Of a DNA stretch of 64,000 bases, positions 56,561 to 64,000 are shown in pieces. A program made the position numbers and the translations under genes. Numbering within the stretch: the first letter of the stretch is position 1; every line of letters begins with the position of its first letter. The DNA lies in assembly GCA_018398815.1 (NCBI GenBank), contig CM031595.1:135923603-135987602 (forward strand), read 5' to 3'. Origin of the DNA: Conus ventricosus. Taxonomy: Eukaryota; Mollusca; Gastropoda; Neogastropoda; Conidae. The notes below the pieces were generated by a model. The model was not told the origin of the DNA, did not search any database, and was given only the letters and a program-made list of their open reading frames with translations.

Positions 56561-58018
56561 CTGTGACGACGAACGGTCAGCTATGCATTACACATGGTAT
56601 TGCAAACAAATCTACGAAAGAATATCTGAAAGCCAAAGATCAAATAACTGAACGAGGAACTACCCTTGCTCATCTTTAAGATTTCATTTAGACCAGTTGG
56701 CTGCCGAGTAGTCCTCGAGAATGGACCTCGACCAGCATTTCTCTGACTTTCAGCAATCGTTCTTGAGTAAGCTGCATTGCAAACCAAAGAGAGAGGCCGG
56801 AGATAGAACTCTCTCTTGAAGAGTGCCAAGCGGGGAGCCTCAGCTACAAAAGATGAAATGGAGTTCCGAGTTTTGATACATGAGGGGGAAAAAAGCTGAA
56901 ATTCATATTGTTTGTTGTCGCTGATGTGTTGAAGTGTTTGAAGTATGTGCAGATTTGAGCGAATTTACCGGGATTGAGGTGAGGATTCATGCTGCATATA
57001 GGCTGGATATCAACCAGGTTGATGATCTCATAAGGGAAACTATGCTTCAGTTTTGTTCATTTGCATTTCAGAGTGTTTTACTTCTGTTATTGAAGGATGA
57101 TTATTACATTGCTGTCTGATCCTTGGATTTCGTCAGTGGCACACCATGCATTTCTTGTTTGGACTCACGTGATATGTTGATTTAAATTTATTGTTTGGAT
57201 ATGCCAGACTTCATAGTCTTTTTAGTGTCGTGTAAAATTTTATTTATTTGGTTTCATTGGGATAAACTTTACAATAAAAGCCCTGTTCCCACCTTTTGCA
57301 GGTTTACCTGTTCTATGGCAGTATTATCATCTCTTTTATGTAAAAAGTCCCAGTTTCTTTCGAACGACACACAAGATTTCCCAACATTTTTATCGTTTTC
57401 TATACAACTGTCACCTTCAATGAAATTAAGAAAAAGCAAACAAACAACGAAAAGTAGTAAACAACAAATAAACAAACTCTTCATCCCGCGATAAAACAAA
57501 AAACCCCCCATAATCGAAGGGAATGCTGCTTTCGACACCGAATCGCCTAGGCATAAAACAGCACAGAGCACACAGAACAAACAAGGAAACGTCCCCAAAA
57601 AGGGATGTTCCAAGCTTACCTATTTACCCCGTACCGAACACATCTTACAAAGCAACAACAACGGGAGAAATGAACAAATACAAATTAACATTTTATTCAG
57701 ACTGGCACAGCCTTTTCGACTGGAATACAGTCAGACAAGTACATGGACGAACAGAAACAAGACAGGAAACCTCGATTTGATCGAAATAAAAGAAAATATG
57801 ACATGAAGCAGGGAACGTAAACAGTAAACAACAAACAGTAGGTACCTTGCCTCCACGATAAAACACATGCACGCCCACAACTCTAAAGTAAGCTGCTTAC
57901 CGAATTTGCCGTCTCAAATTCTTGTCCGCAGCGCGACTGAAAAATCTACGTCAAAAAAGCGCCAGGTAAAACAGCCGACTAGACCACATGTCAACTATTG
58001 GTGTTGTCACAACCAGAG

Positions 58019-58057
58019 AAGAGAGAGAGAGAGAGAAGAGAAGGGGAGAGAGAAAAG

Positions 58058-58108
<51 letters not shown>

Positions 58109-58113
58109 CAGAC

Positions 58114-58162
<49 letters not shown>
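58019..58162 (+). repeat. (AG)n microsatellite near the end of contig 3
   Basis: Two long GA tracts separated by AAAACAGACAGAGACAGAGA. Confidence 0.95.
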
Positions 58163-58164
<2 letters not shown>

Positions 58165-58393
58165 TCTTTACACTCAGGAACCAACTGCCAAGTCAAGCCA
58201 TGATATTTTCCACTGGTACTGCACGGAAAGAAAAAGCCCTAATTCCATGCGAGGAACGATGTAGGGACCATATGAATGAGACAGACTTTTCTTTAATTTT
58301 TTCTAAAGCGTTAGTTTCCTTTAGTTAATTTGTCTTTGTGTATCCCAAGAGAAATTGGTGTGAAAAATACTTACGTACCTTTTTGTTTTGGTC

Positions 58394-59393
58394 NNNNNNN
58401 NNNNNNNNNNNNNNNNNNNNNNNNNNNNNNNNNNNNNNNNNNNNNNNNNNNNNNNNNNNNNNNNNNNNNNNNNNNNNNNNNNNNNNNNNNNNNNNNNNNN
58501 NNNNNNNNNNNNNNNNNNNNNNNNNNNNNNNNNNNNNNNNNNNNNNNNNNNNNNNNNNNNNNNNNNNNNNNNNNNNNNNNNNNNNNNNNNNNNNNNNNNN
58601 NNNNNNNNNNNNNNNNNNNNNNNNNNNNNNNNNNNNNNNNNNNNNNNNNNNNNNNNNNNNNNNNNNNNNNNNNNNNNNNNNNNNNNNNNNNNNNNNNNNN
58701 NNNNNNNNNNNNNNNNNNNNNNNNNNNNNNNNNNNNNNNNNNNNNNNNNNNNNNNNNNNNNNNNNNNNNNNNNNNNNNNNNNNNNNNNNNNNNNNNNNNN
58801 NNNNNNNNNNNNNNNNNNNNNNNNNNNNNNNNNNNNNNNNNNNNNNNNNNNNNNNNNNNNNNNNNNNNNNNNNNNNNNNNNNNNNNNNNNNNNNNNNNNN
58901 NNNNNNNNNNNNNNNNNNNNNNNNNNNNNNNNNNNNNNNNNNNNNNNNNNNNNNNNNNNNNNNNNNNNNNNNNNNNNNNNNNNNNNNNNNNNNNNNNNNN
59001 NNNNNNNNNNNNNNNNNNNNNNNNNNNNNNNNNNNNNNNNNNNNNNNNNNNNNNNNNNNNNNNNNNNNNNNNNNNNNNNNNNNNNNNNNNNNNNNNNNNN
59101 NNNNNNNNNNNNNNNNNNNNNNNNNNNNNNNNNNNNNNNNNNNNNNNNNNNNNNNNNNNNNNNNNNNNNNNNNNNNNNNNNNNNNNNNNNNNNNNNNNNN
59201 NNNNNNNNNNNNNNNNNNNNNNNNNNNNNNNNNNNNNNNNNNNNNNNNNNNNNNNNNNNNNNNNNNNNNNNNNNNNNNNNNNNNNNNNNNNNNNNNNNNN
59301 NNNNNNNNNNNNNNNNNNNNNNNNNNNNNNNNNNNNNNNNNNNNNNNNNNNNNNNNNNNNNNNNNNNNNNNNNNNNNNNNNNNNNNNNNNNNN
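58394..59393. other. Assembly gap of 1000 N between contigs 3 and 4
   Basis: Exactly 1000 N. Contig 4 then begins almost directly with the second copy of block C. Confidence 0.99.
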
Positions 59394-59622
59394 TGTATAT
59401 GGCGTTTGTTTGTTTTCAGTTTTGTCATATCACGCACTGGCAGACAGTGTTTCAGTTTATTTTTTGTATATTTGTAGTACCATACCATTCAGTGAATGTT
59501 AAAAGATATTTCAAATTACAAATTTATGCATAAAGAATACTCATATTGCATGTACATGTGTCAAAGTCTCACATACATGATCATCAACACAAATACAAAA
59601 CAGGTGCAAAACGGACACACTA

Positions 59623-59687
<65 letters not shown>

Positions 59688-59749
59688 CTCACCTCATGCT
59701 AAAACACACGATACTGCTGAGCTACACATCTATGCACACACAATCTCAC

Positions 59750-59861
59750 CTGGTGCTAAAGACAGGATACTGTTGAGCTAGCCTGGTGAACAGTTGATGC
59801 TGCTCAGAGAAAGGGTGTGGTTTTGAATATTTCAGGTGGACGGTCATACACTGTTGTTGCT
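59750..59861 (-). CDS. ALG1: ALG1 exon e, contig 4 copy (+1 frameshift)
   Basis: Same exon as 10118-10228 with one extra base in a G run (AAAGGGTGTGG on the plus strand against AAAGGTGTGG), giving 112 bp. All other exon sequence agrees by eye. Confidence 0.88.
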
Positions 59862-60087
59862 CTGCAAAAGTAATGAACTCTTCTCACACTTAATGACTGT
59901 GTAAATGTGTAAATAGGCATTCTTCCCTAACATATACCATCAAGGAGTTCTCTGTGCTTACAGTCCTTTCTGCCACTTCATCTCATTCAGCACCCATCTC
60001 ATCTGTATAAAACATCACACGCATCCTATGTGAGAAACTGGAGAATAAATGAGATAAATGAAAATAAGTTACTGATATTTGAAAGGC

Positions 60088-60253
60088 ACGGGAAACGACT
60101 GAATGAGCGCCAGTAGGCTGCTCTTTGGCCGGCTCTACCTGGGTAGGCAGCCCGTTGAGTGAGTGAGGTAGTGTGTTTATTGTAAAGCGCTTAGAGCTTG
60201 GCCTGTGACTGAGGATAGGCGCTATATAAATACCCAATATAATAATAATAATC
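60088..60253 (+). mobile_element. Same SINE/LINE tail, contig 4 copy
   Basis: Identical by eye to 10455-10617, including the (AAT)n end. Confidence 0.65.
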
Positions 60254-61251
60254 TGTCTCAGGACATGAAGGGAAACTTTTGTGCCTGTTGATGAACCACC
60301 ATTGTCCCTGGTACAGACTAGCTGTGATCTCTTTATGCTGTACATTATCTGGTCAGCTCAAGTTATATGTTCTGAACATTTCTGCCTGTTTCCCTCAGAG
60401 ATATACAGAAGGTAAGCTGTTGCTGAATGTTCCAGTATTTTGTCTACTGCATTTCAGTTGGAACACAAGCAGAATTCACGCAAACTGGTCGCAAAACACA
60501 TCCAATCTGCAACTCCCCTATGCAAGTTTTTAGGTTATCCAATAAGGAATCAAAAATTGGTAGTCAATAAACCTACCAAAACCTCTGTTATGGAGCTGAA
60601 AGCAAATGAGCAGCAAACTAATGATCTCTTTTCACCATCTACTTTTTGATTGTCATGGTGAGTAGTGTAATCTGCACACACTTTCCAAATCTACACCCAA
60701 AACACAACAAAAATTGGAATCTGCTTTGACATGCTGCAATCACAATCATTGAATAGTCGTTTCACTAAAAAACAGATACAGTTTCAGCATTCATTCTTAA
60801 AGAACTTTAAAAGAAAGAACAATAAATACTGGTGTGACTCCCCATCTAGAATTACAAAAAGATTTTCATTGTTTTTCTGTTGTTATTGTTTTTTAAATAA
60901 ATTCTGCTGTTTTCGAGCAAAGCAATAACAACAAAAATCATTTTAATTACACACTGAAATTAACAATATCTGCAAAAGCACTTTTAAAATCTCTTGAGCT
61001 AAAACCAAGACAGGATATAACTGCCCCGATATCTACATTTGCAAACTATCTAACATCTCAAAAATCCACATACATAAGCTTGGATAGTCAGAAATACATA
61101 CAAGTTATAAAGACAGTTATATGCATGTATACTCACACAACAACACATACACAATCCATTTCCACACTTCAACAGAGACATTCAATTCAGTGTACATGAA
61201 CCACTTCCTTCCCTTGGTAATATGTGTGTGTAAATAACAATCAATACATAC

Positions 61252-61342
61252 CTGACATTCCAGTACTGTGCCAGATTTTTTTTCATGGAACTGGTGACAC
61301 ATATACTGGCAACTGCTCTTCTGCCAAAGACTTTTTCCCACC
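61252..61342 (-). CDS. ALG1: ALG1 exon d, contig 4 copy (+1 frameshift)
   Basis: Same exon as 11619-11708 with the same splice sites, but with GGTGGGAAAAAG where contig 1 has GGTGGAAAAAG, making it 91 bp and out of frame. One substitution changes a Glu codon to Lys (GAA to AAA). The contig 1 copy keeps the frame. Confidence 0.88.
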
Positions 61343-61819
61343 CTTTAAAAAAGAAAATCAAAAACAAAATCTCAACCTAACTAAAATGAAACACCAAGCA
61401 AAATAAAACAGGACTAAAGACAAAACTAGGGACTCACCTTTGTCAAAGGGGGAGAGTAAGTAGGAAACATGTGTGTCTTACATTTCAAACAACTAAAAAC
61501 TGTGGTTTAGGTTTGAAACAAAGGAGCCATAGGCCCCTCCATTGTGACAAAAAAGGTAAAGGCAGCTAAGGATCTGGTCCCATGAAAATGTACATATGAG
61601 GTTAAAACAAAGACTTATCAACCTTTATAACTAAGCTTCTTTATTCTACTGCCAATCTCTCTGTGAATGCTGATCACTGAAGTTAACAAAAGAAAAAGCC
61701 TCTAGAGTAGATTTTCCACCAAATCTTTTTCTGGACTGGCAGCACTTGGGTCTGCACTGTGCCCATAAATCAGGCTACCATGTCAACTTCTCTGATTCAT
61801 CTTTCTTAAACTATCTTAA

Positions 61820-62763
61820 CACTATCCCTGCGTATGCGTGCAGCGTGATTTTTTTTCCCCCCTCCCGCACACAGCCACTCACGCTAAAACCCCCGCCCTA
61901 CGTAGCGATTTTGGCATTTTTGGAATTTAAATTTTATGTATTATTTTGGGCCGTGTTAACATCAGTTTGGATGTCTAAAAAAGAAAAAATCAAGGATTTT
62001 TAGATGAATTACTTTCAAAACTCTAAAGATCCTGCGTTGAGACAACGCACGGATAAATAAAGAAACCAAACACACAGAAATAAAAACAAGTGCAGATTTG
62101 ACGATCAACGTTTAGTTGATGGCATGCAGACAAATTGATACAAAAAAAGCACTCACAAATACAGTTATGGTTATGATACTTTTCCGCTATCAGTTATTAT
62201 CCATTTTTAAACTATTTCACAGAATCTGGGCTAGAGAGGTTTTGCGATTCAAGCGCCTGTGTGTGTTACTGAATCGGTCGAATCGGTTTATTTGTCATTG
62301 TAATTCAAGAACATCTTCAAATAGCCATCCCTCAATCTCCACTGTCGATCGACTCTCCTTCGTTATGGGAATCGCCTTGAATACATTAAAAACAGTAACG
62401 GCGCTGAGCTGGCATTTTTACAGACTCTAGCAGACAAAAGGGCCCGGTGCCAGAAATGCGGTCCAGTTCTAAGTCGGAAAAACCCCAGCAAGGGTTCTTT
62501 GTCTCAGCTGTAGATAGCGAAGGTGAACTCTCCTTGAACTTAAGAACTAGGCATGCAGGCTACCAGGAACCCTCTACTAACTTTTGGCAGGATTACTTCT
62601 CTTAGACCGTTACAGTTTGAACAAGAAATTTTCGAAATAACAAACGCACGCACCGGTGCGTTCCGTAGGCAAGGGAGCTTTCAGTCAGGCCCAGCACCAT
62701 GCGTTCCGTAGACAACGGAGCTTTGAGCAACGCACGGAGGCGTGCGTTCCGAAAGGCAAAAAG
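61820..62763 (+). mobile_element. Same TTAA-flanked element, contig 4 copy
   Basis: Counterpart of 12191-13130, with the same TTAA borders and right-end repeats. Small indels only. Presence in both copies means insertion before the two sequences diverged. Confidence 0.6.
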
Positions 62764-63808
62764 TTAATCTACTTCTTTCATATAAAGTTTTTTCACAACA
62801 AATTTGTATTTGTGAAAGCAAACCAAGGGGAAGCTTGCTTCATCTTGCTTAAAAATTATGCTTTGTCCTGAGACACTGTTGACAAAACTTCCACAAACAA
62901 CAAGATTGCGGGAAAAGCAATTTGTTGAAATAAAACATTGTACCAATCATAAATTTCTACTGAGATAGGATCTGGTAGGTATGGATGCATAGTTACGTCC
63001 ATCACTTTAGCAGATGATGCAATTACATAATCATTCTTGTCAGTTAACCTTGATTGTCCTGCTGAGGTCTCTGACAAATACATGGTTTTTTCTATCATGC
63101 AGTCAAAAGCATGCAATCAGCTTCTATATATGTTACCAGTGAACGAATTCTAGCAGGATTCCCACAATCCGCACTCTAGACTCAATACTGTTATTGTCAC
63201 AACCAGATTTCCCTCTTGTGTAAAATTCAAAACGTTCTCACCGGGGAAGAAATTGTCACCACAATGCGGGCACCACCCATTTCCTCCACTACATTTCTGT
63301 GTGAGGAAAAAAAATTGTATGCCTATCAAAGCAGAATTTTCTATTATCAAACGGTAATTACTTATCGACAGCTAACATTCTTTATTGCTTGTACGCAAAC
63401 AATCCTGGATCTGGTCTGTACACTTGGAAAATTGCAAAGCTGTAAATTGGTATACAGGCTAAAATATAATGCAACAGATGTGGCCCTTTTGGGTAATGTG
63501 CTCACTAGAGCAATAACATCAGAACCAGGAAGGGGGGGAGGAGAGAGAGCATGAAGGATGGGGGGGAGGAACACACTGCCTCCCCCACCCTCACAAAATA
63601 TTGGGGGGAGGGGGGGAGACAGACTTTTTGTCCCACCCCCTCCCCAAATATCTGAAGGAAAAAACATGGATGGCATGCTGGTCCTCTCCCCTCACTCCCC
63701 AAGCAGGAATTCAAAGCGATGAGAACATTCCCTTCAACTGTGGAAAATGAGATTTGCCTCATCTCATCTGCTTTTACAAAATTTTCAAAACCCCCACATA
63801 CACACACC

Positions 63809-63856
<48 letters not shown>

Positions 63857-64000
63857 CACATGCACATGCACATACATGTACACCTTATCAAAAGACACTT
63901 TGCATATAGAAAAAAATCATGTGCCATATTTTCAGAGTGGGTTGGGTAGAATTAGATTTCATAAGAAAAAAACAACAACACAACGGGTATCCCCTTTTCT

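Larger units (their letters stand above)
54008..58393. other. Contig 3 right part, no gene recognised
   Basis: Contains the very long (GT)n, the trinucleotide and the (AG)n repeats and a degraded core repeat. Searched by eye on the minus strand for the ALG1 N-terminal exon (the GDxGRSPRMQYH motif) without success. Confidence 0.5.
59404..64000 (+). repeat. Block C', second copy on contig 4
   Basis: Starts within about ten bases of the contig 4 start and runs to the window edge. It has many single-base indels relative to block C, mostly in homopolymers, including frame-breaking ones in ALG1 exons d and e. Confidence 0.95.

Noticed and set aside
55900..57120. Search for the ALG1 first exon
   Set aside because: No minus-strand frame with the expected hydrophobic start and GDxGRSPRMQYH motif was found; the exon is presumably in a gap or outside the window.
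58325..59533. Long open frames of about 380-390 codons across the gap at 58394-59393
   Set aside because: Same artefact of the 1000-N placeholder.

Overview
This is a eukaryotic draft-assembly window, not a microbial one. It shows spliced exons with GT-AG introns, many long (AC)n, (AG)n and (TAG)n microsatellites, non-LTR, hAT-like and TTAA-flanked transposons, and tRNA-derived SINE-like pieces. The repeat flavour suggests an invertebrate animal, probably a mollusc such as a gastropod; that is inference. Three blocks of exactly 1000 N (26522-27521, 42398-43397, 58394-59393) divide the window into four contigs: contig 1 (1-26521), contig 2 (27522-42397), contig 3 (43398-58393) and contig 4 (59394-64000).

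The one gene recognised with confidence is ALG1, the chitobiosyldiphosphodolichol beta-mannosyltransferase of the N-glycan pathway (GT33). Most lines of the six-frame translation are noise, but short exons with matching splice phases join into an ALG1 protein. Contig 1 carries ten internal exons on the minus strand, named a to j here (25304 down to 2608). The last two exons, k and l, with the stop codon, lie on the plus strand of contig 2 (35365-37542). The first coding exon (start codon and N-terminal anchor) was not found.

Each downstream contig repeats a different part of contig 1. Block A (1-3683) returns inverted at 27522-32491. Block B (22446-26455) returns direct at 48066-52107. Block C (9768-14390) returns direct at 59404-64000. 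Matches run to a contig or window edge in most cases, and copies differ by indels, microsatellite lengths and an hAT insertion. The simplest reading is unpurged allelic contigs (haplotigs), with contig 2 in the wrong orientation, rather than real segmental duplication. Where copies disagree in an exon, at least one keeps the ALG1 frame, except for exons k and l, which are single-copy here and carry indels.

Between the exons are repeats: a 32-bp satellite with a 96-bp higher-order period in the large ALG1 intron (14640-18335); a TTAA-flanked 654-bp element inside it; a second TTAA-flanked element of about 940 bp (12191-13130); a decayed endonuclease/reverse-transcriptase retrotransposon (about 19560-22440) and the tail of another (36071-36850); a 1.2-kb hAT-like element (28401-29609); and an unclassified A/C-rich block with G/C homopolymers (43398-48065). 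No new enzymatic or defence system was found. The notable biology is the ALG1 gene structure (a GC-AG intron, a tandem acceptor) and the repeat architecture; the most important technical point is that the scaffold order is probably wrong.
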